From Pempheris klunzingeri (Eukaryota > Chordata > Actinopteri > Acropomatiformes > Pempheridae), in contig NC_092026.1 of assembly GCF_042242105.1 (NCBI RefSeq), forward strand, positions 22,780,691 through 22,844,690: 64,000 nucleotides of DNA, written 5' to 3'. Below the pieces are notes generated by a model that saw only the letters and a program-made list of their open reading frames with translations, made no database searches and was not told the origin of the DNA. Made by a program: the position numbers and the translations under genes. Positions within the stretch are counted from its first letter, which is position 1, and every line of letters begins with the position of its first letter. Below, piece by piece: positions 1 to 18,600 of this stretch.

Positions 1-636
1 AAGAGACTGGGAGACACTGAGGTGAAGAAACAGGCCACACACGCACATCTGTCCACACATCTGTCGTTTGCCGTTATTGCTTTAGTGTTTGTAATAACAA
101 AGAGTCATTGGGTCACCAAGTTCATAAGTTCACTGAAAGTTCACCAAACATGGACTCATTCGTACTCAGAAAGCACTTTTTATGTTCTCTTTTCTCATTA
201 AACACAATAGCTCAGGCTGGTAATGAAAGAATCAATTTTAACGTATCCATCTTAAAACTAGCCGTGCAGGACAAATTTAAGAGCCAGAGCTTGTTACTTT
301 ACTAATGTCATTTGGTTGATAAACTTAATGGAGAAGTAATTTGGCATTGGACTATGTTTTAGTTGCTATGGAGACAGGTCTACAAAACATCTGGTTGATG
401 CTGCAGACTGTTATTTGCTGGAAAACAATCAAACAAACAACAACTCGGATGTTTCCACAGTGGAAACAAAGAACATGAAACAGTTTTAACACATGGAGAG
501 GAAACGATGTGTCCTGTAAAATGAATCAAAATGTTATTTTAAACTTGGAAATTCTAAAGCAGCTATTCGTCATGTGATGCTGTGTCGTGTTTGTCGTCCA
601 CTGCCTGAGCCTGAGAGGTTGTTTCTTTTTCTGTAG
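1..636 (+). other. insr: Intron of insr (partial), no exon seen
   Basis: No exon can be supported here. It is the 3' part of the intron that ends at the acceptor before the exon starting at 637 (pyrimidine tract followed by CTGTAG). The short open frames have no recognisable content. Confidence 0.7.
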
Positions 637-6441
<5,805 letters not shown>

Positions 6442-7600
6442 CACACTGTGCACACCCACCGCAAGCGTGTCGATGCTATAGATTTAAATATATTTTTGTT
6501 TTTTGTTGTCATTTTATATAGATCACACTTTTATCACTCTCTCTCCAGAAGCCCCTCAGTGCAGATCTCAGGACCTTATTTTTCTCCTCAGATGCCACAA
6601 ACTCACTACAGCAAGTCCACACACATGGATGCCAGAAGACACTTTTTGTATTTAAGAATGAACCTCCTGCGTCTCTCTTGTTCATGATTGTAGTTTATAA
6701 ACTGTATATACTGTATATTGCCAATTTTGTCCTAGATTGGGTGGATTAATGGAGTCAACTGTGAAACAAACTCTTGACAAACAAGAAGGCTGCTAAAACC
6801 CACTGTCCCCTCCCAAGCCCAGACTGTGTCCCCCTCCCCTCAGTCAACAAAAGGGTTCATCCCCGGGTTGATAAGTTTTGAAAAGGAAAAAAAAAGTGCC
6901 CTTCTATTTTGTCTGTGGCCTACACCAGTTGTCATGAAACTGTGTCCGGAAATCTTTATAAGCACGCGGATGGCGAACTGAAAACTAAAGACTTGAGAAC
7001 TCCCTGTTGGACGGTCAAAGACGGTCCATCCTCGAACAAACTGTTATCCACTGGAGAAGCTGGTTGAAGTGGCTTACCTCCTCACACTCTGCAGTATTCC
7101 AAAATGGCACACAGGATGAACACAGGACTTTTGTCGGGTTATATTTTTTAATTTTATTTACGTGTCTTTCTTTGTTTTCTTTTCTTCTCCTTTTTTTGAG
7201 TTTTCACATTTACAGCTGAAGGATATTTAAACTGTTTTCAGAAACATGTTGGTGAACGAGTTCCTCAGATTGACCAATAGCTGCTTCTTTGGTATATTTT
7301 AGTGGGTATAGAATATAAAAATATATAAATATATATAAATATATTATTGATGTTTTTGTACATAGCTGATATGTCGTCATTCTTGAGGTATTTCCAGTCA
7401 TAGAAAATGTTTTTACATGTTAGTATCTTATGTTTATTTTTTCTAATCCAGAAAATCATACTAATTAGCTTTTTTGAACTCATGATCAACCAACAGCACT
7501 TGGTCTTTTTTGCTATGCGATGCCCGGGAGAAGAGTGTTTGGCGTCTTCAGCTTAAGATGTCTGCCCATCATATCAAGATCAAATAAAATAGTGCTGTAA
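6442..7600 (+). other. insr: insr 3' UTR
   Basis: Follows the insr stop codon. AT-rich, with several T-runs and a tract of repeated TATAAATATA around 7315-7350. It is taken to end just after the AATAAA at 7583. No other gene is seen. Confidence 0.65.
7583..7588 (+). terminator. insr: Candidate polyadenylation signal of insr (AATAAA)
   Basis: Canonical hexamer about 1.1 kb after the insr stop, followed by a GT-rich region at 7660-7690. Position is an inference; no transcript was available. Confidence 0.5.
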
Positions 7601-9600
7601 ATAATGCAGCAGGTGCATTCATGGAGAGGCTCTGGCAGTGCTTCTGTTGTTTTCCATTTTCTCAATGTGTGTGTGTTTCTCCAGAGAGAGATGTGTTTTT
7701 CAGAGAAAGCTGAGATTGAGTTGAGGTTTCATCTCAGTGAGTGAAGTATAGAAAGGTTGGAGTTTGTTTCCAACAGAGCAGAGCAAAGCCTAAATGAGAT
7801 GGGATTTTGAAACCAATACAGATATACCTTTTTTGATCAACCACTTTACACTACACAATCATACTTTTGACAATGATTCCTCAAATTTGGTTATTTTAGA
7901 GTTTTGACAAAGATGTATACTGGAGCAGGACATTTTACAGACGATTACATTACATTTGAATAAATAGAATTGCATTGATTATAAAGAACTATAAATAAAA
8001 ACCCAAATACATCAACGGTAATAAAAAAAAAAAGTCTGAATACAGTCCGCTGAAATGCAGCCCATAAAATGTACAGCGACGCTTCATGTGCGTGTCTGCC
8101 AATGTATATGCTGATAGTGATACATCTGTGGTAAATCACTGCAGGATATTGCATAGTTTAAGTTCAATGTGCAGCAGTGAGGGAATCATCTGTAACTGCT
8201 TACCGTGCTGTTGTTCTACAGCTCAGGCTCCAGCGCTTAAGGTTTCACTCAGTGACTGGAGCTGAATTCCTAAAGAAGTGCAATGATGCCACCTGCTGGA
8301 CAATAATGAAACAGACTGCCATCCAGGAGACGACATGCTGTACGAAGCTTTACACTTTTCACATAAGTCTTATTTCTACAGTGTTAAATATATAAATTTG
8401 ACTGAAGTTTGATGCAAAAACAAATTAGGTGTCAATTGTTCCAAGTCTATCGTGTAAAGATGGTGTAGCTGAGGTAATGCAGGTATAATCCACCACTAAA
8501 ACTAACTCATCAACATAACTGTGACCCTCTGAGTATCTCCTCCAAAGCTGAGGGAGCTTCTAAATGGTATCAAAAACATAATTTGTTATTTTAGTTTCCT
8601 ACTCAAATGCTCATATGAAAGAGGGATTATTCTCCTTACTGGCTGTGAAAAGATTCTAAAATGACTGCAATGTAAGTGCAAGAGGGACAAAATCCACAGT
8701 CTTTATACTAAAAAAACATGCATTTATAAGCTCAGCTGAAGTATTTAAATATACTTTAGAGAGATTTAGAGAGAAAATGTGCTGAGGTAGCAGTTAGATA
8801 GGAGTTTGTCAGAGATTTGTGACCACAGTGTTTCTAAAATCCTGACTGGTTCTGGTTTCACCATTTATCAGAAGTCCTGACTGTTTCTGTTCATGACGAC
8901 CACTTTTTGCTGCCAATACTCTGATACAACACCTCAGTCTGTCTGGGGACGACCTCATATGAATACAGCCTGGATCACACTAAATAACTGATGACTTGAC
9001 TGAAAGGTTTAATATCTAAACTACTTCATATTAACCCTGAATAAAGAAACCATAGAGAAGGAGGTACGAGTCTTTCAGAGTTGTGATTTTGGTTGAAAAC
9101 AAATTCACAGTCTTCCCCAGCAGGTGGAGTCACCCAGTTGTGGCGTTGTAGCTCTTACAGTTCTGATTCTCTTGACTTAAAAGTTTAAAAGGTTTAAAAT
9201 TCATTCTTAAACTTGGAAACACTAGTTAACAAAACATTCTCACCACAAAGTACATTTAGCTGCTAACATTTCTCTTTCTGCGGTCAATGTTCATACCTGT
9301 TGAAGATGCTTCCCTGCACCTGTTTTCACCTGGATCACAAAGAACTCCCTGAATCAAAGTAATAAAAGTGAAAAGGTTAAAGTCACACACACAATACAAA
9401 AAATAATCTATGCATAAAGAAATACTACTCCTGTAGTCACCAACATGAAGAAAAGCTGTTTAGTTTTGACCAAAATAAAAAGCTTAATTTCACCCTGCAG
9501 GATTCGTTTCTCATGAAGTCAGTAATGTTAAATAATGGCAGCATGTCATGAGTGTCTCATGTGTGCTTGGAGTTAAAGTGAGGAGCAGCCAGTCTGAGGA
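7601..9600. other. Intergenic insr-arhgef18, no gene seen
   Basis: About 2 kb between the insr poly(A) site and the presumed arhgef18 first exon. AT-rich, with no convincing coding, RNA or repeat structure; open frames are short and unlike any family I know. Confidence 0.6.
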
Positions 9601-9849
9601 ATGTGCTGCACTGAAACCAAACCATTCCCACAATGCTCAGAGAAGGAAGGAAGGAGGGTGGGATTTCTTTTTTCTTTTTTTTTAAAGCACCCACCTCCAG
9701 CTCGGCCCCTTTCTGTCTTGCTCGTGCACTTGTTCCTCCTCAGACATCCTCTCCGTGCCTACCTGTCTGCTGCTGGACGCTGTTACAGGATATAACTTCC
9801 CTCCGTTGACTTCACCTGGACACACACACACTTAGGGAGCGGACCGCTG
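9601..9849 (+). promoter_or_regulatory. arhgef18: Probable first non-coding exon and promoter region of arhgef18
   Basis: A more GC-rich patch with a strong donor, GACCGCTG|GTGAGATG, at 9849/9850. A (GCTA)n-rich stretch follows at 9970-10000. The next exon on this strand with a good acceptor is at 15549, so a 5.7-kb first intron is inferred. The transcription start is not defined. Confidence 0.45.
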
Positions 9850-9969
9850 GTGAGATGAAACAATTGCTGATTTGTTAAATTGTTCTTGTTAGTAAATTAA
9901 CAGGTCGGACGAGACTAACAGGTTGATAAACAGTTAACAGGTTAATAATGGTAACATTCACAGTAGGAC

Positions 9970-10000
9970 TATGCTAACGCTAGCTAGCTAGCTAGCTAAC
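9970..10000 (+). repeat. (GCTA)n cluster downstream of the arhgef18 first exon
   Basis: GCTAAC followed by five tandem GCTA units and AACCCTAACC, just inside the presumed first intron. Similar words occur near three other starts in the window. Confidence 0.7.
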
Positions 10001-12529
10001 CCTAACCTAACTTTATAAACATGCGTCAGGATTATGTAAACGGAAGCTGTTTTACTTTCTACTTTTTTTCTTTATTTATTTATTTTTTTTAACTACATTT
10101 TGCCTTTTCAAACTCGACACTACCTTGAAAACTGACACTATTATCATATTTCATGTGAGTTGTCAGTGTTAGCTAAAGTATTTTAGCCAGACATCGTAGC
10201 AAACATTAGGACACATGCTTCCAGTAAACACTCACCTGTATCCACTCTTCTGTCCTTAACCTCCAAAACACCTGTTTGGTTTTTTCCCAGGTGACTAAGA
10301 GTCCAGGTCAGTTTAGTTCACCAAACACCTTGGCGAACCCTGATATAACACTAACGTCGTCAAAACTATCTTTACTTTTTATTTTAAGTAACTGTTTATA
10401 AAACTCAGCCAAACTGGAAATTCAGGTGTGTTTTTTTTAATTTATTTTTACTATTTGTTAATATGAAACCATCATGTTTCCATCTGGAGAATCAGGTGAT
10501 TTAAAGTGACTGACAGCGGAATGATATGAAATGATCATAGACTGTACATAGCCTACGCGGAATGATACGACCTCCGCCATTAAAACTGCGGCTGTGCAGT
10601 TAAAATAAGACAAACGGGAACTACTTGACTGAGAGGTAAAGTTAATGGAAGTGGCAATTAACATGGAGGTTATGATGATGTGCTAGAATAGTAAATAGTG
10701 GAAGTTAAGCACTAAATTCAGTTGAAGTGCAGGTGAGAATGTGGCTCGGTTATGCTTTGAGTAACGTTGACATATGAGTTGAAGTTTAGGCACTGAAAGG
10801 AGTTAAAGTGTATGTGATAAATTGTGAGGAAGTCAAGAGAAAATAATGCTTGTATAGCTCATATAAACTGAAAGGATTTGATATTTGAGGCGTCAGACAG
10901 CAGTTGTGGGACCTAAAAACCAAAGAAAAGGTGACGACCTGAGAGTTGAAAGGGTTTGAAGTGTAGGCTGAGCAGTGAAAATCAACCAAGATGTCACTAA
11001 CTGTAACAGATTAACTTTTATTTAAGGAATAAAAAATGAAAGCAGTGAAAGTGTTCAGCTAAATTAAACCGAAACTGTGATTATATAACAAATGACCTTG
11101 AGTAGCATCTTCTAAAAGCTCTGAACTTTGATCGTGCAGATAAACATTCATCTGGCTTCACATTAGATTATGGTTGGCACAGAAACAAATCAAACACTGG
11201 TGTCGTGTTTTGTTTTTCTCAAGGTTTCACCGTCACTTCACACTGACAGTTTTAGGATTTTTCACAGTTTAAAGTTAACAGAATGAATATTACACAAGAT
11301 TTTATTCAGTCGGCACTATGTGATTGCTTGTAATGAACTATACCTCATTTAGAAGTGATCCAAAAGTGGTTTCACACTTTTCTGTTATTTCACCCTGTAT
11401 TTTAGGTCCTAAACTCACAAAAATTCATCAGAATTTGAGAATTAATTTATATACAGTAAATGTATTGAACTATTCCAGCCTCTCCAAAATTGAAATGTAT
11501 GAAGTGTATAGATAAATATAAATAAAATAATAGTATAATTAAAATTACTTTTCAGGAGTGGTATCATGTTGCACTAATACCACACCAGGGGTTTTCCATG
11601 ATGCAGACCATTCACTCTTCTTTACAGCGCAGCCAGCATGTTGTTTTATTAAGCATATGTTGTTAAGCATATGCATCAATGAAGCGTTGTAGGTTACCTG
11701 GGGCTCGCACTACATTGCATACACACACACGTTGTCATTCTTGGATTCACCTGGTCATACTGACAGAAACACATCGGCATTCGTTTACAGCACACAACAC
11801 CAAAGATAAAAAACACAGCCAGTATCTAGAAGTTAATGAGTAAACTGTGTGTCAAGGCTGGCAGCATGGAAAGTTCAAGCCAGACCTGTCGCTTGTTCCT
11901 GTTTTTGACTAATTATACCTGTGTGCTTATGTGAAACATGCAGCCTCCAGGGTTTCTTACGAACCAGAGGAACACAGATCATTTTTTTCCTCAGGCTAAT
12001 GGGTATAGTTTCACGGCTGTTAACCTTTGCCTGGTTTCACTTCTCACCAACAGTTTTGTTGTAGGTGTTGAAGTGATTCGGGCTCATTTCTTTCTAAGTG
12101 ACACTACTTTCCACAAACACAGCATCTAGCAGTTTTTTTTTTTTTTCTCCTGTCTTTCCTTCCTTTACAGGATACTTGGCAGACTTGCTGGTCTTGTTTT
12201 GTCTGTTGCAGGGAATGACCTGTATTTCATGCTGCTCTGTGTGGATGAATCATTTGAGGTGTGGCTGTCACTCACAACAAGGGGCTGAACTGCACAACCA
12301 CAATATGGCTAATAACATACCATGAGGCTTAGAAACAAGTCTGTAAAGAAAGTAATACGATACAACAGCCTGGGAAAAAGTGATTTTGCAAGTGGTGCTA
12401 TTTTTTTTTTTGCTGAGGGAGATTCTAGATCTTAAATGTTGCTGATGGTACTTGTACATAGAAAACACTTTCTCTAAAGAGTTGAGCTGCTGCCATTAGA
12501 GACAGAAAAGAGTAATGTAGTGATTCTCA

Positions 12530-12860
12530 ATAGAGCTCAAACAATGAGTCAATTAATCAATCAGTTGGTTGTCAGAAAAATTAGTTAGTTTGGTTTACTT
12601 TTCAAGCAGAATGACCAAAAAAAACAATTGGTTCTAGCTAATTAAATGTGCAGATTTGCTGCTTTCTCTGTTTTATATCATTGTAAACTGAATATTTTTG
12701 GGTTTTGAACTGTTGATCAAATAAAATATGAAATATGGAGACGTCACCTTGAGCTCTGAGAAACAGTGATAGACATTTTATAGACCAAACAAATCAATTA
12801 ATTGAGAAAATAATTGGCAGATTAATCTATAATAAAAAATATCTTTTTGACAGCCCTAAA
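12530..12860. repeat. Teleost AT-rich MITE-like repeat, copy B (best preserved)
   Basis: About 330 bp. The left end has AATCAATTAATCAATCAG, the centre has TTTGCTGCTTTCTCTG and TTTTGGGTTTTGAACTGTTG, and the right end runs through GGCAGATTAATC to ACAGCCCTAAAT. The AT-rich ends are roughly mirror images, as expected of a non-autonomous DNA element. No coding capacity. It lies in arhgef18 intron 1. Confidence 0.65.
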
Positions 12861-13029
12861 TAATTTTGTTTCCAGGACACAACAAGAAATGGTTGAGCTC
12901 AGTGAGTAAGTGATTATAAATGTAGTCTGTAAAATGGTCAAGGCCTTTAAATTGTCATGTGAAGGTGTCACTTGTATTGTTAAGGTGGCACCAACCACGG
13001 CTTTTTAAGCAACGTCCACCTGTCAGTCG

Positions 13030-13560
13030 TTCTGTCCGTCATCTCGCCGCTTTGATCCAGACTGTAATATGTCAACAACTATTCGATGGACTGCTGTGAA
13101 CCTTTGTGCAGTGATCCATGGTCCCCAGAGGATGAATCCAACTCACTTTGTTGCATAGCTTCATGGATGCTGCACCACCATGTTTCTACTGGAGCCCAGA
13201 ATGAACGGCTTTGAAGTTTAACAACCCAAATTATCCTCGTCAGCTACCATAACTTCCCCTACACACTTGGAGAGGGAGGGGTGTTCAGTTGGTTGCTATC
13301 TTCCCTCTCGCCTCTAAATGCCACTAAATCCTACGTACTGCATCTTTAACTTTCCACCTACACAGTTGTCTGTTCAATACTTGGATTTATTACCAAAATA
13401 CCTTTTAGCCATTCTCGTCAGCTTCTCCAGCACTTTAGGTTTAGTGCTAATTTGCAAATGTTAGTATGCTAACACACTAAACTAAGCTGGTGATCATGGT
13501 AAACATGTTAGCATCGTCATTGTGACTATTTTAATACTAATTACTCATATTCCTCCATAA
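13030..13560. repeat. Interspersed teleost repeat (ATGTTAGCATGCTAAC family)
   Basis: Carries GTCAACAACTATTCGATGGA, CATGGTCCCCAGAGGATGAA and, further right, TGTTAGTATGCTAACACACT with AACATGTTAGCATCGTCATT. I recognise this word order from abundant interspersed fish repeats. Non-coding. Family name not assigned. Confidence 0.55.
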
Positions 13561-14139
13561 TTCTCTCTTCGAGTTTCAACAGAAAGTAGTTTGATAGATC
13601 TAGATGATGAGAATGAAATATGAGCCACGGTCCTAGACAGCATGACAGATCTTTAGTTCTGATCCATTATGATTATATATCAGGATAAAAAGGCTTAAAG
13701 GCTGCTGTAAAGCACTTAATGATTTCTTTTCCTATTATCATTAGTAACTGTTTCAGCCATATCATCTGTATCAAGTGAATAAGTCCATAACAATGAGATA
13801 ATGTGGCTTTGGGAGACTTTTGTTTGAGCCTGAGTTGAAGCCGTCTCTTGTTCTGCAGTAGGAGGCCTCGAGTTGGTGTGACGACTGTTTCAGTCAAACA
13901 GCAGTGTGTATATTTTAGGTGTGTCTGCCTTTGAACACCTGCTGCTTTTCTTATGAAACCCTCTCTGTTAAATTCACAAGCTTAGATACAATTAGAATGC
14001 TTTTTTGTTCATCCTCTTATCCTTTCAAGTATTTATTTCATTCATTGTTCAAGTTAATTATGTAGTATGATTTATGTTACCATCCACATTATAGAGCTAT
14101 TTTCCTCCTCCTGTGTTGTGTCCAAAGGCCTGCACATGA

Positions 14140-14470
14140 TTCAGTCTGCAGCAATTTATCGATTAGTTAGCAGCTATTAAAACAATTTTGATAATCAATT
14201 AATCAGTCATTTTTTAAAGGAGCAGAAGTCTATTCTGTGATTTCTGCTTCTTAAATGGGAATATTTTCTCTTTTTACTGACAGTAAACTGAAAGTACTTT
14301 GTGAATTAAACAAGACATTTGAGGATGTAATCTCGACCTTTGGAAAACACAGATGGACATTTATCACCACTTTCTAACATTTTACGACCAAACCAGTAAT
14401 TGATTAATTGATAAAAATAATTGACAGATTAATCAGCAGTGAAAGAAAATCACTATGTGCAGCCCTAATA
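14140..14470. repeat. Teleost AT-rich MITE-like repeat, copy C
   Basis: Same family as 12530-12860: TCTGCAGCAATTTATCGATT at the left, AAACAAGACATTTGAGGATG in the middle, and ATTAATCAGCAG with GCAGCCCTAATA at the right end. Confidence 0.65.
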
Positions 14471-15029
14471 GCCTTAAACTGGGACACACTCTGCTTTCTG
14501 TCGGGGTTGGCAAAGTCAATCTGACTGTGACCCAAAAGCCTTTTTCTGGATTTTCCTCTCTTCCTCTTTTTTATGCACAGGTTTAACTGGATTTATTTAT
14601 TCTATCTATCTCTATCTATAACTATATCTATCTATCTATGCAGTGTGCAGGTGCACTATAGTAACATCAGTTATAGATGTGATCTCTGACATTTCTGTTT
14701 TCTTTGAGAGCTGGTCTGACCTGAGCTGTGCCGTCGTCTGTCAAACCAGTTCTCTCTCCACGGGGCCACATTAGTTTTGCAGCATGGTTTCAGTCACTCT
14801 CCACTTACAGTCCTTTTTTCTTTTGTTGCTTGAGGTCCTGTGACTCAGCAAAGTGCTTTCATAAACAAGTAATAATAAAGGTGTGTTTATTTAAACATCC
14901 TGTTGAATGATAAACTCTTAATCCTTGAAATCCTCATTACTTTTAATGTGGTGGTGGTGATAATCTATGTGTTGACTTTCAATGGTTTAGTATTGTGATC
15001 ATATTGTGTTAATGTATAAGACTCTGTAA

Positions 15030-15160
15030 AAATGAATGATTCAAAGATAATTGCAACTAACTATGAACAAAATTAATTGATCATGTGATTTTTACATTAT
15101 CAATGTCAGAAAACATTTTTATATTATGATTTTGATTCCTATTGTACAGCCCAGCCTTAT
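15030..15160. repeat. Teleost AT-rich MITE-like repeat, short fragment D
   Basis: Contains ATAATTGCAACTAACTATGA, AAAATTAATTGATCATGTGA and ATTGTACAGCCC, matching the ends of the 12.5-kb copy with the centre lost. Confidence 0.4.
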
Positions 15161-15583
15161 TTCAATGTAATGTGATCAATAACAGTTGAGCTCAAATATT
15201 TCAGTTCTCTGACTTGATGTTCAACACACTTGTAAAATGTGTGAATGAATGTTTTTGTATGTATTCACTTGCTGCACATTTGCCATCATGGTGTCTGGAC
15301 ATTTTTAACACTAGTCTCTATAACTCTTAACAGATATATTTATAAAAAAAATCTAGATAAGAATATAAATTGAAAACCCTTTTTATAACAGTTATTTTAA
15401 ACTTGAATTTTTTGCACTTGCCCTCTCTTCTTTTCCAAACTTCTTCTTTTAGTCTCTCAGACAGTATTTTTCCCTCTGCCTCTGTTAGTCACAGTCCATT
15501 TCTCTCTCTCTACCTCTCTCTTTGCTGCTCTCTCTCTCTCTCTCTCAGTTCTGGGTCGTAGAGTGTCTCTCCCTCGGCCTCCC

Positions 15584-15619
15584 ATGGCCTCCCCGCCTGC
15601 TTCCTCAGTCCAGGCATGA
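15584..15619 (+). CDS. Upstream ORF overlapping the arhgef18 start codon
   Basis: Eleven-codon frame ([11 protein letters not shown]) in the exon that begins after the (CT)n acceptor at 15548. Its TGA stop shares two bases with the arhgef18 ATG (CATGACC). It is predicted from sequence only; this geometry allows termination-reinitiation or leaky scanning control of the main frame. Confidence 0.45.
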   Translation: MASPPASSVQA

Positions 15620-18600
15620 CCGTCACCCCTAAAAAACACAGTGCTCAGCCTGATTCCTCCTCTTACAACGACACAAGTCCCAGGTTGGTGAGCATGTCTT
15701 TTAAGAACTCATGTAGTGTTACACAGTATAACTGATGGTGTCTTTATTTAGTATTTCCTCATACACACAAACAGTTTTCCACTCAAGAGTAAGCAGCTGA
15801 AATACAAACCTAGTCGCAAGTTTTTTTTCGGGTTTATTGTTGGCCTGATAGAGATGTGCAGTGCAAAACCTGATTCTGAGTTATGTGATCTATTTTGTCT
15901 TTTGATCGGATAGATAAATTCAACTGTCGAAGTCTGACAGTTCTTCCTGTTCACCAGTGGTGTCATTTGGCTCTTTGGTAACCAGGAAGAACTACAGGCT
16001 CTGTCAGCCCGTTCTGCCACAATGGGTGTCAGCATTGTCTCGTTTTTGAGACGTCTGTGGCCGACACTTACCCCGACAGAGCAGAGCACAGATGATTTGG
16101 GGGTGAGGAGTCAGATGCTTGTGCGCAATGAATCATGGTAAATGTAGGCACTGTCGGCACCTCTCCACAAGCAGGATAACTCCTTTCTCTATGTCAGTAT
16201 ACTATACACTGAGGTGTTTAGCTACCATCAACAGTGATTTTACATCCACATAAAAAGCAGCAGTTTCACTTTAAGCAACAGCTACAAGTGTGTGTGTGTG
16301 TGCATGTTTGTGGGCTGACATCACTTTTACCTGTTGAGTATTATCTCATCACATACGAACTAGACAAGGTCCGGTGCAGATGGATGAGGTCGAAGGCCTG
16401 CGATTCAAGTTCTCCTCTGAGGACTCGCTGTTGCTGGCTTCCTCTTTGGCTGAGCCCATCAACCTCGAAGGTCAGTTGGTCACAGTCAGCGGGATGAGGA
16501 GCTGCTGAAAGCTCCCTTTACCTTTTTGTCACAACACCATGACGTAACTTCACTGTGAATGTTAGCTCAGGGAAACTTGGATTTGATTTTTAATTCGGAA
16601 GTTTAATCGTTTCCTATGAAATTTGTGATGATGTACTAAGAAACCAAAGAATCCCACACACTTTTGACCACTTTTACTCATATGAATGGAATTTGGCCCT
16701 CAAATCGTCGCTCATACAGTTAATAAAGTCAGTACAAGTGATCGACATTGATTTTGTCACAGTGGAGTGTTTTTGATCCCGTTCACCTGTCAGCTATGGA
16801 GTGCAAAACCTTTGTGGGACTTTGAACAACAAAGTAAATCAGTTATCTAAATTACTTTAAAGCAGCTACTAGCTTCCATAATACAAGGATAGGATTAATT
16901 TGGCAGCTACATAGTGAGATCCTCTTTGAATAGATTGTCTTTTTGTTGACTTAAACCATTCTCTGTTTCTGTAAGCATGATGTGACTAGAACATGGCGCC
17001 GTATAAAGAATATTTTTGCCACAAAAGTAAGACATTAAAAATAACCTGTAGATGACCTGTAATGAATCACTGCGACACATACTCACATGACCGCAAAGCA
17101 CAATCCTTGTTTGGGTCCTAGTGTTATTTTTTTCTATGTGTCATCCAGATTCCCATTATGCTGTGCTGCGAGGCGAGCTTGAGTCCAACGCCCAGAACCT
17201 GGAGGCGGAGTCATGGAGCGTGGCTGTGGACCAGGACTACCTGAGAGCCCTGAGCAAAGTGTTGGTTAAAAGACAGGACGTCATCTATGGTAGGCCTCAC
17301 CAGCAAGGTCTATAAAGAGATGATGTGTTTTTACTGACAGAATTTACTCATGTCAGTCACCCGATGATGACGAATCTGCTCTGATGGCAGAATACACGCT
17401 AATTGCAAGTTCATATGTAAAACAATAGTAACAGGTACTGAATGTTTGCAGTATTTGTAAGTTGATGTATTCACAGTTCAAATGTACTCTAATGCCCTAA
17501 ATTAATACTTTATTGTCTTGTACTTAAGATTTGTGGATAGTAAGATAATTTTATTGTTTTGGAGTTGTGTTTTTATATTGTTGTTTCTTATTTTTTAATT
17601 TTACTTTAACTCAACTAATTTCTACATAGTTAGTTTCTGTGAGTGAGACAGTGTCACAAAGCGCTTTATAAATAAAATGTATGTACTTAAGCTCAACCTG
17701 AACCTTTTTCCTGCGTTTTAACCAAGAAATGCCTCGTTATCACTTTCCTAGAGTTGATCCAGACGGAGATGCATCATGTACGCACCTTAAAAATCCTCCT
17801 CAATGTCTACATGTACGAGTTGAAGCAGTCTATGCTGATGGAGGAGGCCAGGGTGGATCGGCTCTTCATTGGGGTGGAGGCCCTGCACAACTTCCACCAG
17901 CACTTTCTTAACGTCCTCAAATTGCAACAAAACGAAAGTCAGGAGGAAGGAAGCCCCAACAATTACCAGATCACACTACTCGGGGATATCCTCATCTCTC
18001 AGGTAGGGCAGAGTAACTTTAAAGCCACCGCAGGGGAAATGTTTGCACAAATCATTGCAGTCAATCAGTCTAACTAATCAATGGGTTGCAACAAAGACTT
18101 CTTCTTCTACAGCAAGCATGACATGGAGCATTGTTATCTAGCTAGCTTTACCAGAGGTTCGGCTGTCAAAACTGGGACTCAGTGACCACGTTTTCATCTT
18201 TGTGTGACGTTTCATGTTTTGAAAATATGATGCACAAGCTATGTGTTGTCGTTGTAGTCCAACATGCAGCACTCGCATTGTTGTTCACTTTATTCAGGAA
18301 TAAATAATAAATGTGTTTAGACTGCACTGTCTCTGCATGTGCTGACTGAGTGCACAGGTGTCCATAGGAATGCCTGGTATGTCTGAAACACACTGTAAGC
18401 GGACGACAGATTTGCCCCATAAGCCCAGGAATGATGTTGTGTCACAAGGATCACATTCCTGGAGAAGCATTTTTACATTCTGTGGTCAGTCATTTTCCTG
18501 GTGATGAGGAATGAGAATAATTTGTTTAAGCACAGAAACACCAGGGCTTTCTGTTCTGAACTATTCCCTCTGTAGCACTGCAAGTAAAAACAGCTTTAAC

